From Aporrectodea caliginosa (Eukaryota; Annelida; Clitellata; Crassiclitellata; Lumbricidae): a stretch of DNA of 64,000 nt. The position numbers were made by a program, and so were the translations under genes. This document shows positions 39,643 to 45,501 of this stretch, in pieces. The stretch lies in contig JACEVL010000483.1 of the NCBI GenBank assembly GCA_020284085.1, positions 1-64,000 of the forward strand, given 5' to 3'. The notes below the pieces were generated by a model, which was given only the letters and a program-made list of their open reading frames with translations, was not told where the DNA came from and searched no databases. Each line of letters opens with the position of its first letter. The stretch's first letter is position 1.

Positions 39643-42195
39643 GCATCGTCTTCATAATTACCAATTTTGTCAAAAATGCCCGTATGTTGTGATCGACCAC
39701 TCCTGGATGCCATTCCGCTGATGAACCTATAGTGGATAATGCGTAGTAAATCTGAAAACCTCGCCAATAACAACAGATGTCGTATACAAATGTTTCACCA
39801 CAGCTCGGTTACATAAATACGCTGCTTCATGGCTACAGGTGGCGATGCCCTGTCGGGAAAGGCTACAGATCTAAGTGCATCATATCCATGTACAGCAAAC
39901 TCCAAAGATGCCTGCACGATCATTCCTTACCTATTCGCATCTTCTCTTGCATTACTTTAAAGTTACATAGACTTATATAATATATATAATATAGCCTTAC
40001 ATAGAAGTAATCCGTAGAAATCAAACAATCGTCTATTATTGGTTTACCTCCAATGACTCCGTAGGTGAAGTAGATCATTGTTAGATTCGGAGCAAAGGAG
40101 CTGAGAGACAATCCTATCGAACTCAATAGACAACCAACGGCACCGGGCAAACGACACCCATAGGTCTGTATCGGATAACTGGCTAACAGAGCTAAAGATA
40201 GACAAACAAACAACAAAAATCTATAAATCGACGGAATGCATTCATTTGAAAGAAACACAAAAAGCCTCTCGAGAAACCTTTTAGTCACTCTATGTGTTTC
40301 AACATAATCATCAAATCAGACCCGAGCATGCGAACCTTTAGTCCTGGGAATTTAAGTGGGGAATGTTCGGGGGCTTTGAGGTCACCTCAGGATAACATTT
40401 TAAAATTCTGTAAAAATATTCGTAGATAAGAATGAATGGAGTAATGGGGAAAATAAGGAATGGGTGGTTTCTGCAATGTATTCTTCTTCTGGACACAACT
40501 AAATAAGCATCTTTACGAATCAAGAAATGCGGAAGTATTAATGTGATAAGGGCAATGTTTCATCCTGCATTACAGAGATAAAGCAGCGCAATAGGAAGAA
40601 TAGTGGGCTAGAGAGGAGAGGACTGCAATGAAAGCTCTGAGAGATTACCAAACACACCCACACAGACTGAGAGACAGAGATAGACAGAGACAAAGAGAGA
40701 CAGGGAGAGACAGAGTGAGAAAAACAGCAAAAGAAATAAACTAAGTTTAAATCCAGAGTTCCAATTCGATAGGCTTGTTGTAGGAAATGAGTCAATTTTT
40801 TTACAACTTTGGGACATAAGATCTTATTATAATCTGTCATGTGTCACCATTGTAAATATCGTTGCAGATGATACAAATGGATCTTTAAACATCTCACTCT
40901 TGGCCTTCTTTGCACCCGTTAGACAGGCGCTCGCCGCTGTTCGATATACATATACTCGTCTCCTTTGGCCCCGTCACGATGCATAGTTATCTGGTAGCTT
41001 AGCTGAACAATATCTTACTTACCGACAACGGATTGGAAGAACCCGCTAATTGAGGAACACCATCCGACAGCCGCTGTCGTTGCGTCAAAATGTTCCACAA
41101 GATAAGGATACAAAACTCCGAACCCGGTGAGGTCAAGCGCATATATTAAATTACTAAGAAAAACACACGCCACTACGCCCCAATCAGCCAAACTTTCCTT
41201 TGCTACGACGTTTTCTTCACTGACTTTTTGCTGCTGCTGTGTTGATTCGTTCAACCGTGATTCGCATTCACTGTGTTCTGGAGAACTGTTGTCCTTTTCC
41301 ATCGTTTCATATTCGCTGTCAAACTGTGAAACTACTGAAGGTGGTCCGTCCTTATATCTCGAAGCAAGTAAGTGAATCCATTGACTTAGCATGTTCTTTA
41401 ATATTTCCTAATTCAGTATTCATGGTCCAAATTGTTAATGCTTGTTTTTAAAAACCTCAATTTACATCCTGCTCACAAAGCAACAGGAGTAACGGCCTTT
41501 CGCAGTTGGCACTAAACGCATTCTCTAGGCTATATTAAAACAATTGTCTGTACATTCACAAAGTAGGAATACAAAACAACATTGTTATAATAGGCGTCGA
41601 TTTAAATTAAGCAATTAACATGATTGGTTCTCCTTTTATATAGCCTAATACTGTAGGCCCAGTGGCTGTCAGAATCTTATAAAGCCACGAAAGTCATTCG
41701 ATCCATCCACTAACCATCAGTAGAATTTGTAGACGATGAACGGGGCGTCGACTATTAAATTTCATGACCTCATTAAAGCATCTGATTTGCATAGGACTAA
41801 ATATCTTACTTACCGACAACGGATTGGAAGAACCCGCTAACAGAGGAGCACCATCCGACGGCCGCTGTCGTTGCCTCGAAATGTTCCACGAGATACGGAT
41901 ACAAAACTCCGAACCCAGTGAAGTCAAGCGAACATATTAAATTACTAAGAAAAACGCACACCACTACGCCCCAATCAGCCAAACTTTCCTTTGCTACGAC
42001 GTTTTCTACTCTGGTTTCCTGTTGCTCTGTCGATTCATTCAACCGTGATTCACATTCTTTGTGCTCTGCAGAACTGTGCTGTTTGTCCATCGTTACATAT
42101 TCGCTTTCAACTGTGGGTGGTTCGTCCTCATATCTCGAAGCAAGTGAATCCGCAGAAGTAGCATGATCTTTGATGTTTCCTATTTCAGTATTCAT
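18327..42195 (-). CDS. SLC16/MCT-like transporter, mosaic unit B
   Basis: Minus-strand gene with exons in transcript order: E1' (41814-42195), E1 (41023-41392/41423), E2' (40048-40191), E2 (31409-31552), E3, E4 and E5. Using one E1 and one E2, the 1,503-nt coding sequence with E1' predicts about 500 residues. Using both E2 exons would add 48 residues in frame. E3-E5 frames are open and splice sites are intact. An internally deleted Gmr1-like retrotransposon lies between E2 and E2', and a near-intact relative lies between E2 and E3, giving an intron of over 10 kb. Whether this locus makes a working transcript is unknown. SLC16 assignment rests on fold and motifs, not on known substrate. Confidence 0.65.
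19175..19300 (-). CDS. MCT-like unit B exon 4
   Basis: 126 nt with the same splice-site context as unit A (acceptor CTGAAG, donor G|GTTAGT). It encodes [16 protein letters not shown] and a helix ending STPLIG. Open and in phase. Confidence 0.85.
19654..20289. mobile_element. hAT-like element shared by units A and B (copy B)
   Basis: Same insertion as 7736-9063, at the same distance from the E3 donor. Ends CAGTGGCGGCGTCAGG and CCTGGCGCTGCCACTG. At 636 bp it is about half as long as the A copy, from internal deletions. The frame at about 19883-20080 still shows LINE-derived [20 protein letters not shown] on the plus strand. Confidence 0.85.
20325..20987 (-). CDS. MCT-like unit B exon 3
   Basis: 663 nt, phase 1 at both ends; acceptor CTTTTTAG, donor CTGG|GTATGA. 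It encodes [20 protein letters not shown], then [18 protein letters not shown] (the SLC16 inter-helix motif) and the central helices to LFGLHLG. It is one continuous open frame, unlike the interrupted unit A copy. Confidence 0.9.
20988..22674. other. Intron 2 of unit B, proximal part
   Basis: Paralogous intron sequence matching A and C, from just upstream of E3 to the LTR element. It ends in GGGAATGCAATG, which is uninterrupted in unit C at 52865-52877. No gene is seen. Confidence 0.55.
22680..23102 (-). repeat. 3' LTR of the Gmr1-like element
   Basis: The downstream LTR in element orientation. 423 bp, ending with the target duplication CAATG on its left. Confidence 0.93.
23218..24852 (-). 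CDS. pol: Retrotransposon reverse transcriptase and RNase H
   Basis: 544 codons from the first ATG, though the frame stays open upstream to about 24930, so the ATG is probably not a real start. It opens with the end of the integrase region (SRWHGPCTV, a GPY/F-like module), then a DEDFGSV linker. The reverse transcriptase follows ([28 protein letters not shown]; catalytic YVDD in [14 protein letters not shown]), and then RNase H ([26 protein letters not shown] at the end). The polyprotein copies retrotransposon RNA into DNA in cytoplasmic particles. All key catalytic residues I looked for are present. A one-base frame break separates it from the integrase frame. Confidence 0.93.
   Translation of the reverse strand: MISRWHGPCTVIQRRSKYSYLIDMGDDCRKIIHANKIRKYITRAMSCGLIVEEDEDFGSVVELLMKNDWQNEKNSLNLDPEQINHLTLSQQKQLLEVLNKYSDRFSEKPGLCTLVEHEIELKPEFREKEFMAYRIPLIYRAEVERQIKEMLQANIIKPSSSRMASPLVIVKKKDGSLRLACDYRYINSFTVDCKYPMPIVKDVLHKVGKSNVISIFDCRSAYWTCPVKQTDQWKTAFVTHNGLYEFTRVPFGMINSGRTFVKAINMVLQPINEFAEPYVDDIAVHSDDWKIHLQHLDAYLMQMRLHNITLNLKKYIFGKSEVKFIGHVVGSGTIQMNPDRIESLINLKTPETKKQVKQLLGFFGYYRQFIKDFAQIAKPLSDLTSKHVPDKIDWTDRHQQAFNLLKDAVRSKVVLYVFDVGKPFNLYCDSSDFAVGAVLTQMDDKGIERPVSFISQKLTDTQKRWATVEKEAYAIVWALNKLKEIIIGSKVHIFTDHNPLTYLTESMSKSAKLVRWALALQTFDVEVNYKKGRLNVVADCLSRL
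24875..28393 (-). CDS. gag-pol: Retrotransposon gag, protease and integrase polyprotein
   Basis: 1,172 codons. Residues about 1-230 are a highly charged E/K/R-rich coiled coil with DNA-level repeats. A gag capsid-like region follows (about 235-420), then a CCHC zinc knuckle ([14 protein letters not shown]) and a retroviral-type protease (LIDSGAE). After an acidic linker comes the integrase: an H-H-C-C finger and a DDE core with D in TMDCVGP, D in TSDQGTNF and E in [11 protein letters not shown]. The frame closes at 24875 just short of the reverse transcriptase frame. The first ATG is probably internal, because gag N-terminal sequence lies in another frame at 28276-28644. Confidence 0.92.
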   Translation of the reverse strand: MDDDERRKRGETETRRERKRKRRQEEKEREEKRQEEKEIRQEELRLQREKEEKAENARQEELRLQREKEEKAERLQREKEEKAEQVRVAELELQKQQFEIQLEQLRRDREDAERRRLEQMIEFERARKSDEEIRQQQIEEKRLREEEKEKVRISEWERAEQVRQEELKLQKESMEKAEEERQERLKLEKTKIALKEAQLKEEKQNREAQEQRRQEEREEEKRKQEESETMVSKIKKIGDAMKHVLPKMPNDMMEVPLYFETVENAFRSFNVQEQFWVKLLLPLMTPKARTVLNRLSFADLDDYEIVKQHLLKEFKLTPREYRSKFIDAKKTAEETYTMFTARLKNLLNYYVKSRKVEKNFEKLFDLLVADKLKESLPPGPLQFVLSKEGTDCYEASVVADLADIHVNNRIGLAIPNKTSFGFVPNVKRNQQFTPNFGFHWKSNQETGNQFRGAEVKPNSPVVHENRESMMTRQRQVYNKSPPRFVAREGNASFTPYKRKESIEQRGAVVKRCHNCGSDRHLMKFCPVPVTASNYGKQEHSRVNRIQVVDNSESQATEHQNNETEVKSVMKCHLSPDIQKEILLHNGMQKEMAGKDESTTLKKVLLQYVEVEIRGTAGKEPVKVKALIDSGAEVPVISEELLEGMKVEQIGKVNLQCVAGDAIPAKLVKVDVRLCCNDVEEEVIPHKVKCSLTPYVTLMCASIAKMGSTERFLLHPEIIAELKAVPQVKMIQGDVQANVTTRLQSQRKKVIEVEEESETESSSEEENESDDQQSLMQDGITAEMSEQEMAACKNGNLNETKEDNECDVEIADLFQEDEKDEEQQMQIADAKKFEEQQRQDESLKAWWTLAPDKESEFCVVNGLLYKRYRILEQTIYQLVLPKERRMKVMELAHESVFGGHLGEEKTRERIKLSFTWPKMRRDIVKFCKSCEKCQLKARSLVMDRVPITPIPREDVAFRRITMDCVGPIEPASAAGHKYCLCIVDSCTRWPTVFLLKSLTAKAVCDALMELFMNVGVPSVITSDQGTNFTASLTREFLNLMGCSPRFDTPGHPEAAGLVERWNQTFKKMIHHVIVDNPRQWHKVIPFTVWALREVPNATTGIAPYMLVYGKIPRGPLAILKESWTRINLPPHIGIQPEKYLKDMKANMEKALLRIIFTREAITVYESIQQKSET
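28276..28644 (-). CDS. gag: Retrotransposon gag N-terminus
   Basis: 122 codons starting [20 protein letters not shown]. It overlaps the main gag-pol frame by 118 nt in an R/K/E-rich stretch. The related element at 34247 has a similar N-terminus ([20 protein letters not shown]) joined in one frame to its coiled coil, so the split here is either an indel or programmed frameshifting. An indel in the purine-rich repeats is the simpler view. Confidence 0.8.
   Translation of the reverse strand: MEKLSVKKQAELKKMSTERLKQRLLKAGFEEEKLEDMSREDMLEALAEVWLKEEAEEEEGAVGGAVEKVIEKPPGLMSMEMMMQWMMMKEEREEKRRQEERERENEDKKRKKERRNDKKRKK
28803..28877 (-). repeat. Four 19-bp tandem repeats in the element leader
   Basis: GACGTTGTTTCGAATCCCA repeats with a 19-bp period starting at 28803, 28822, 28841 and 28860 (the last is slightly changed). 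They lie between the 5' LTR and gag. Confidence 0.9.
28899..29323 (-). repeat. 5' LTR of the Gmr1-like element
   Basis: 425 bp, TG...CA, the promoter-bearing LTR in element orientation. The bases just inside it (28898 downward: TTATTTGGTGGCAGCAGC) are where a primer-binding site is expected; the matching tRNA was not identified. Confidence 0.93.
29384..29570 (+). mobile_element. tRNA-derived SINE, intron 2 (unit B copy)
   Basis: Same insertion as at 13889 and 52931. Box A is GTAGCCGATTGG at 29391-29402 and box B GGTTCGGCCCT at 29439-29449, diverged from the consensus. The tail is TAATAAAAAATAAAAGA. Confidence 0.7.
29818..30310. mobile_element. hAT-type MITE rich in TTCC
   Basis: A 493-bp element. 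The inverted terminal repeats are 18 bp and perfect (CAGTGTTATTTTAGTTCC), and the 8-bp target duplication GTATAAAC is at 29810-29817 and 30311-30318. The interior is built of degenerate TTCCAGTTCC/TTCTATTCC units with no coding capacity. Absent at the matching place in A (about 14292) and C (about 53345). Confidence 0.9.
30597..31096 (+). mobile_element. LINE ORF2 C-terminal fragment with ATTGT tail
   Basis: Plus strand. It encodes [40 protein letters not shown] and, after a TGA in place of a tryptophan codon in the GPSIWNSLP motif at 30904-30906, [20 protein letters not shown]. It ends in TATTG repeats (31067-31096). It belongs to the CR1/L2 group but to another family than the AATG-tailed ones. 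It interrupts sequence that is continuous in unit A at 14683. Confidence 0.8.
31200..31320. mobile_element. hAT end remnant with GGCCCGCGGGCC
   Basis: Right end reads inward as CAGTGATGTCAAAGAGCAGG followed by the GGCCCGCGGGCC palindrome, typical of non-autonomous hAT ends. The left end was not found, so the extent is uncertain. Confidence 0.45.
31409..31552 (-). CDS. MCT-like unit B exon 2, downstream copy
   Basis: 144 nt, phase 1 at both ends; acceptor TCTTTAG, donor G|GTAAAA. It encodes [20 protein letters not shown] to [14 protein letters not shown]. It is the closer of the two E2 exons to E3 and is joined to intron 1 sequence like that of unit A, but no E1 follows before the LTR element. 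Confidence 0.85.
31553..32996. other. Intron 1 sequence attached to unit B exon 2
   Basis: Matches intron 1 of unit A (14978-15486), and part matches unit C near 56050. Beyond 32340 it holds short repeated blocks (AACTAGAAGTTGGATGAGCGATGAAAAT-like, three copies at about 32480-32590) and a TA repeat. It breaks off at the LTR element at 32997. Confidence 0.55.
32773..32843. repeat. TA microsatellite
   Basis: About 35 AT/TA dinucleotides with one phase change near 32830. Confidence 0.95.
33350..33356 (+). promoter_or_regulatory. LTR TATA box
   Basis: TATAAAA within the 5' LTR, upstream of AATAAA at 33714-33719; this arrangement fits a U3-R-U5 promoter. The same box is at 37642-37648 in the 3' LTR. 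Confidence 0.6.
33461..33607 (+). repeat. Three 49-bp tandem repeats in the 5' LTR
   Basis: Units start at 33461, 33510 and 33559 and contain TTAACTAGACTTCTTCAGAC. The 3' LTR has four. Confidence 0.93.
34247..37021 (+). CDS. Deleted Gmr1-like polyprotein (924 aa)
   Basis: One open frame. Residues about 1-60 match the gag N-terminus of the element at 28276. About 75-180 is an E/K/R-rich coiled coil and about 185-285 the gag capsid start. The frame then jumps from [10 protein letters not shown] to a zinc-knuckle-like [15 protein letters not shown], so the middle of gag is missing. A protease-like ALVDGGAE (DGG in place of DSG) follows, then the integrase finger and first two core aspartates ([14 protein letters not shown]). 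The rest of the core, including the glutamate, is gone, and the frame passes to the GPY/F-like module ([11 protein letters not shown]) and DEDFGSV. The protein is not catalytic by these criteria. Confidence 0.9.
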   Translation: MDHLTPDQQADIRKMATARLAIYLIRAGIDEEEVYAMKRPQLIDEWAEIVGMGPVTPPPATSPTTRSLTESSLNLNLERERLEFEKRRYEEEKEEGEKKRREGGRGKGEKEKREEKEEEEKEERRTREREEKEERRKREEKEDLEKQREFKLREEQLGLERERQRQTDLEGQARDEERVTKRSLASRIKYFGDALKGVLGKFPRDSAEIQCYFDHIEGLFDQIKVDNDVRANLLLANLNERTKALTARLTQAQLNNYKDLKEFLLKEFRIDPSQLLERFISARKLPEAMRRGFCFLCLGHGDRSHQCPQNKGAEADKKSAKMNACTADPTLGPTPHNKEARSETRAGGTRSPDNVGWNSSTAVEDDIETHKVSIDADEFHIRSYVDVQIEQLGDQRALVDGGAEVCCVRKSLIEHLNLPTQKQVRLAGMNGQANVADVIRLQLRPVIDSTTGLINIAPAVRVWMAVVPDLNEAVILTPNVVALLRDTALYNVLAVNHDDAAQASSEREASTAITTLTDSNDKGDSLVSRPSVKDTLSPVDANAVNDNRETALSPVDDDITEVTDGQPDFLDTDNPEEPTNERIADVETLASEQSKCKSLRPFFKLANQHKNNFYLENSLLYHTDSITGHKVNQLCLPETRIGVVLEMGHDAPFAGHMGFKSTRDRIRLSFWFPHMDEKIKAYCASCSICQLRAPMKTAQRVPITPIQRSDELPWSHLSTDCIGPSLPEGDPSTPRPEYNYALVLAYRFSRWPMAYPLRSLSAKVVCEAFLQAFMTFSVPKVISSDCGTNFTNKLTKENLELAKAYADYCSDIEQKRYTEQYDLRSMDTRYQVSDKVIILTPDSKGAKLYSRWQGPGTVVTMKSPSSYIIEIEGKERHIQENQIRKFHERKEQALVNNCSVVFDRDEDFGSVKAGPKSAKMARGL
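37022..37096 (+). pseudogene. RNase H C-terminal remnant
   Basis: Directly after the TAG that ends the 924-codon frame, the same frame reads [20 protein letters not shown] then LSRI and stop. This matches the end of the RNase H domain ([10 protein letters not shown] in the intact element). Reverse transcriptase and most of RNase H were removed between the linker and this point. Confidence 0.85.
37289..38142 (+). repeat. 3' LTR of the deleted Gmr1-like element
   Basis: 854 bp. Nearly identical to the 5' LTR apart from one additional 49-bp repeat and a few substitutions (for example CGGGGTGC for CGGGTTGC near 37382). The purine-rich GGATTGGAGGGA just before it is a likely polypurine tract. Confidence 0.92.
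37753..37948 (+). repeat. Four 49-bp tandem repeats in the 3' LTR
   Basis: Units start at 37753, 37802, 37851 and 37900. One more unit than in the 5' LTR. Confidence 0.93.
38143..39267. other. Intron 2 sequence attached to exon 2'
   Basis: From about 38385 it matches intron 2 of unit C (53390-53580), including GTGTGCATTGGGCAGAAATG. The first 240 nt are not recognised, apart from GGGAGGGAATTCC-type repeats at 38298-38365. About 38790-39050 is GC-richer and unassigned. No gene is seen. Confidence 0.5.
39268..39700. repeat. Nested palindrome with TA cores
   Basis: Arms of the form ATTGGTAATTATGAAGACGA then TGCG lead into long TA runs (about 39352-39400, 39502-39578, 39597-39640), each ending in the complementary arm. 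One inner hairpin is nearly perfect from about 39311 to 39442. Outer arms (CATACGGGCATTTTT at about 39283, and its complement near 39674) enclose the whole block. A run inside reads GCTCACAACAAC in both orientations. Likely a fold-back transposon or stacked MITE copies. Confidence 0.8.
39701..40047. other. Intron 2 next to exon 2'
   Basis: The last 100 nt before E2' match the corresponding sequence in A, B and C (TTGCATTACTTTAAAGTTACAT). The rest is unassigned. Confidence 0.45.
40048..40191 (-). CDS. MCT-like unit B exon 2', upstream copy
   Basis: 144 nt, phase 1 at both ends; acceptor TCTTTAG, donor G|GTAAAC. It encodes [20 protein letters not shown] to [15 protein letters not shown]. Its [14 protein letters not shown] is closer to unit C than to the other E2 of unit B. 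Confidence 0.85.
40192..41022. other. Intron 1 next to exon 2'
   Basis: Matches unit C 55930-57149 in blocks, including a GAGACAGAGA-rich stretch (40665-40735; 56780-56835 in C). No gene is seen. Confidence 0.5.
41023..41392 (-). CDS. MCT-like unit B exon 1 (start shifted)
   Basis: Donor GTCG|GTAAGTAAG. It encodes an acidic N-terminal tail, then [20 protein letters not shown] (helix 1) and [20 protein letters not shown] to the start of helix 2. The ancestral start, at 41423 by alignment with E1' and unit C, is followed by a 4-bp insertion (CTTACTTGCTTCGAGATA for CTTGCTTCGAGATA) and meets a stop in its own frame. An ATG at 41392-41390 lies in the frame that reads the rest of the exon. Only the first dozen residues differ. 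Confidence 0.8.
41424..41813. other. Sequence between the two exon 1 copies
   Basis: 5' flank of E1 and the intron side of E1'. The E1 block and the E1' block start in the same way, pointing to a tandem duplication with a period of about 770-790 bp. No other gene is seen. Confidence 0.5.
41814..42195 (-). CDS. MCT-like unit B exon 1'
   Basis: 382 nt, the same length as E1 of unit C; donor GTCG|GTAAGTAAG. It starts [20 protein letters not shown] with no signal peptide and an acidic cytosolic tail of about 70 residues. Helix 1 ([20 protein letters not shown]) and the loop to helix 2 follow. The start agrees with unit C and with the conserved ATG context. The usual SLC16 DGGWGW motif before helix 1 is reduced to ADWG. 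Confidence 0.85.
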
Positions 42196-43070
42196 GGTCC
42201 AAATTTATAACGGTAGTTTTAACAAACCACGTTTATAGCCTGCCAATAAATGAACAAGGCCATTATGTAAGCCAGAAAACGAATTCTCACCGAGATTGTT
42301 AAACATTCACTGCACATTCCTGGTTTATACCTACAATATTCCAGTCGCTATAGATCTCCATCTCTGTCAGTAATTTTTCAGATGCATCAGAATTTTATAC
42401 AGGCATGTAAAAAATGAGATTGTTTGGCCTACGTCCACACTCAAGTATTTGTAACCGGATAAAACTGCAACTTGCTATACCGTACGGTAGTCCTACAAAA
42501 ACTTCAACAGCACAGATACGCATAGGCGTATCAGTTTGCCTTGTACTTTGTTCTGGCACATTAAATGATTGGGTACGACGTTAGGCCTAACCTTAGACCT
42601 TGTTTAAAAGCTGGTGAATATGTAGCCCAAGTTACAGATAAGCACACTGGAAATCATGGCCTATATAATATTGTTCATCAGAGTCAAACATAAATAGCGT
42701 ACGTCTTGTATATCAGCGAGACGCCTGTTTTCAGAGGGCGCTATTGTGTGATTGTTTTGGTTTAAATCTATGCTTATTAAATAGACACATTTAACATTTA
42801 AAATCATGAATTCCCAGATAATAGTTTCTAGTTTAACGCTTCTTCATATAGTTGCTGTGCGCTCATCTTGAGTTATTCATGCTTGCCATTTTATTATTTA
42901 ATTTAGCCAAACTCTTTATATTCCCCATTATCGTCCATTCGCTTATTTATTAGGGTCAATGCAATTCCGTTGCGTACAACCAGATCTTTCTTTTTAAATG
43001 AAACCTAACATAATATGTTATATATATTATAGGCCAACCATATCAAGCATAGACCTACGCTGCGTATAAT
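42196..43070 (-). promoter_or_regulatory. Conserved upstream region of unit B
   Basis: Aligns with 57532-58240 upstream of unit C over several hundred bases, including ACCGAGATTGTTAAACATTC and CAGAGGGCGCT. Position 5' of the first exon and conservation suggest promoter and 5' UTR, but no TATA box or initiator is clear. Confidence 0.35.
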
Positions 43071-43171
43071 TATGAGTCAGTTAATCGTTGTAATAACCTT
43101 GCATAACCTGCGGGTGGCTCGGTCGCAATATAAACGTGAGTACAATACAATACAACACAACACAATACAAC

Positions 43172-43402
43172 TGGGGCGCGGTGGTATAGGGATATGTTCG
43201 GTGCCTTGCAGCTGGAGGGTTGGTTCGAATCCACCTCAAAGCCGCCGCGTAGGGACCCTAAGTCCTTCACTCGCAATTGCTCATGCACTTCGGCGTGAAA
43301 CTCCGATTCAGCGTCCGCGCAGTAGTCGGGAGCGCCTCTGAATAGGCAATCTGGTAGGGGCGCTATAACAAGTGTTCAAATACAATACAATACAATACAA
43401 TA
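43172..43402 (+). mobile_element. SINE with tRNA-like head and LINE-like tail
   Basis: Head with box A TGGTATAGGGA (43182-43192) and box B GGTTCGAATCC (43222-43232), Gly-tRNA-like. The 3' part GTCGGGAGCGCCTCTGAATAG and GGGGCGCTATAA closely resembles the 3' end of the AATG-tailed L2/CR1-type LINEs in this window. The tail is (AATAC)n at 43379-43402, and similar ACAAT repeats lie before the head at 43140-43170. Confidence 0.8.
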
Positions 43403-43499
43403 ACCTATCTATGTCTGTACCTCCTCTGTTTTTGTTGATAAGCTAGTTACATTCTGACAACTACCTAAGATTGATGCTAAAATGTTTTTTTTTATAAAT

Positions 43500-43803
43500 G
43501 TGTCATCACTGTTACATCGTCAGTTTGTCAGGATACTTATGAATGGGTCGAGGTCGGTCACCACAGACTGCTGCCTATGTTGTAAATATTTACATAATGT
43601 CAAATTGTAAACTGCAGATAACATGCAACTGTTATTGTATAACTAATCGCCATCCAATACTGCAAATGGTAATTAGGGGCCCTACTTAGTGAGACCAATG
43701 TCCCTTCTGGTCCCCCTATTGTAACCACTCGAAGTACTTGTATGAAACATCATCTGTGTAATACTTGTTGGGCTACAATAAAATGATGGTTATGGTTATG
43801 GTT
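43500..43803 (+). mobile_element. LINE 3' UTR, same family as at 1327
   Basis: The block AGGGGCCCTACTTAG ... GTCCCTTCTGGTCCCCCTAT matches the complement of 1470-1530. The end is AATAAAATGATGG followed by TTATGG repeats. Coding sequence is absent and the left limit is approximate. Confidence 0.5.
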
Positions 43804-45493
43804 AATAAATTTGAGAGTGTTGACTTGACTTCTTTAAAAGCTGCGTGTCTAATACACACATGATGACTTTGTCGTAAGCTGTCACTGTTACGGTTACGTT
43901 TTATCAAATTGAGATGACGCTGTCGGCCTTTAAAGCAGTTCTCTTTATCGTTGTCCGTCCTTTTTGTTCACTGTCTCATTTGCATATTCTATATTGCAGC
44001 CCATATCGACATCTATATTTGAGAGCAAAGTTTACTGGAATTTCCTATCGCTAGTTTTACTTTCTGTTGCTTGTTTCTGGTGACATTAAGCTAACCATTG
44101 AACTTTGCCGTCTTGAAAAAAATAATTTGCACCTTAATATGGATTCTCTCTGGAATAAGTTTCCTTATTTTTGCCTGGAATAAGTTTCCTTCTTTTCACA
44201 ATTACATCTTGAACGATACCGTGGATTTTCATTTTGGATGATACAAATATCTGATCTATCCTACGAACTAATCAAAACCTCACCTCTTACTATCTCTTCA
44301 CAGGACCTGGTATTTCACCCAAAACTGAAAACAGTGCTCTTTCGCAAAACCTATCCTGATTCCTCTTCTTCTTCCCCCTTACCTCCCAAATTTAAACACT
44401 ATCCACCTCAGTCGTATCACTGACACCGTTGGATTTTGACCTGGAAACGATTTTGCCCCATCTATCGATTTTGTTTTGACTAAGCGCCTGCGAATAAGCT
44501 GATGCCCGCGATATCGCTTTTGGGGCGCCGTAGAAATCTCGAGATTACAATTACAATAGGCCTAATACTGTAAATTTACTCGTTTTCAATTAAACCGTCT
44601 GACATTCCAACTTCTCTTCTGAACGACTGCTTTTGTCGTAATTATTACATCCAATGTCAACCTCTAGTTTGCTGAAAACTCATTCTCGCCGTCTTCGCGC
44701 GTGCCATAGTCTAACTTCTTAAAAGGCTATCTGCTGTTTTTGAAAGTCTCTCCAACTATTTTTCATATATACTCTTAATTTCGTCTCCAAAATCCATTGA
44801 GAAGACATTTTTTATCACTGCAACTGGCACTTCTTTCAATTCGCCTATCTGAAATGCCATGCCCTTCAACTTCTTCACTGCATCTTCTATGCCATCACCA
44901 TCATCTTCTTGCGTATTTTGGTTCGTACCCAGTCGTTATCATCGCGGAGATGAGAAACGAGACTCTAGCACGACATTGAAATAATTTTCAGCCTCAAAAC
45001 GGTCATATCTGAGACATTGCGCACTGCGTTACTGTAACAGCTGCACGAAGGATTTTATACATTGGACGGGACCGCATGTACAAGAACTCTAGACTGTCCA
45101 AAATTGTGTTTAGCGTAGATCAGTGTATTCGAAGCACGTTGAACCACCTCAATGCTTACTACTTACAATTACATCATTAATTTGTATGCACTAAAAATAA
45201 CTGCTTTCATTCACTGTGATCTGTTTGCGCTTTTGATACCGGCGATAAAGCCTAAGACGATAGGATATATCCATTCACCGCCACAAAGACTGTCCTTTAT
45301 GCTGAGTGAATGAGTTAGAGAGTGATGAGTGACTGGGTGGGGAGTGAGGGACAGGCTGAGTAAGTGTGTGACATCGAGTTTTCTAGCTGTCTAGTTATTT
45401 GAGTAGCGGCTTCCTGGAATCTCTCGAACACGCTTTTGCGTAATGTCCTATGGATTGATTATATCTATACAGTGAGCACATGACGTGCCATAT
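43804..45493. other. Intergenic sequence between units B and C
   Basis: No gene seen. A repeat at 44428-44547 (containing AAGCGCCTGCGAATAAGCTG and GGCGCCGTAGAAAT) matches the reverse complement of 63057-63165 and is probably the 3' end of another LINE family. The small frames at 44238 and 44797 show no recognisable domain. Confidence 0.45.
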
Positions 45494-45501
45494 GAAATGA
45501 C

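Noticed and set aside
39233..39773. Open frames with Ile-Tyr repeats near the palindrome
   Set aside because: They are translations of TA runs and their palindromic arms; no domain and no start or splice support.
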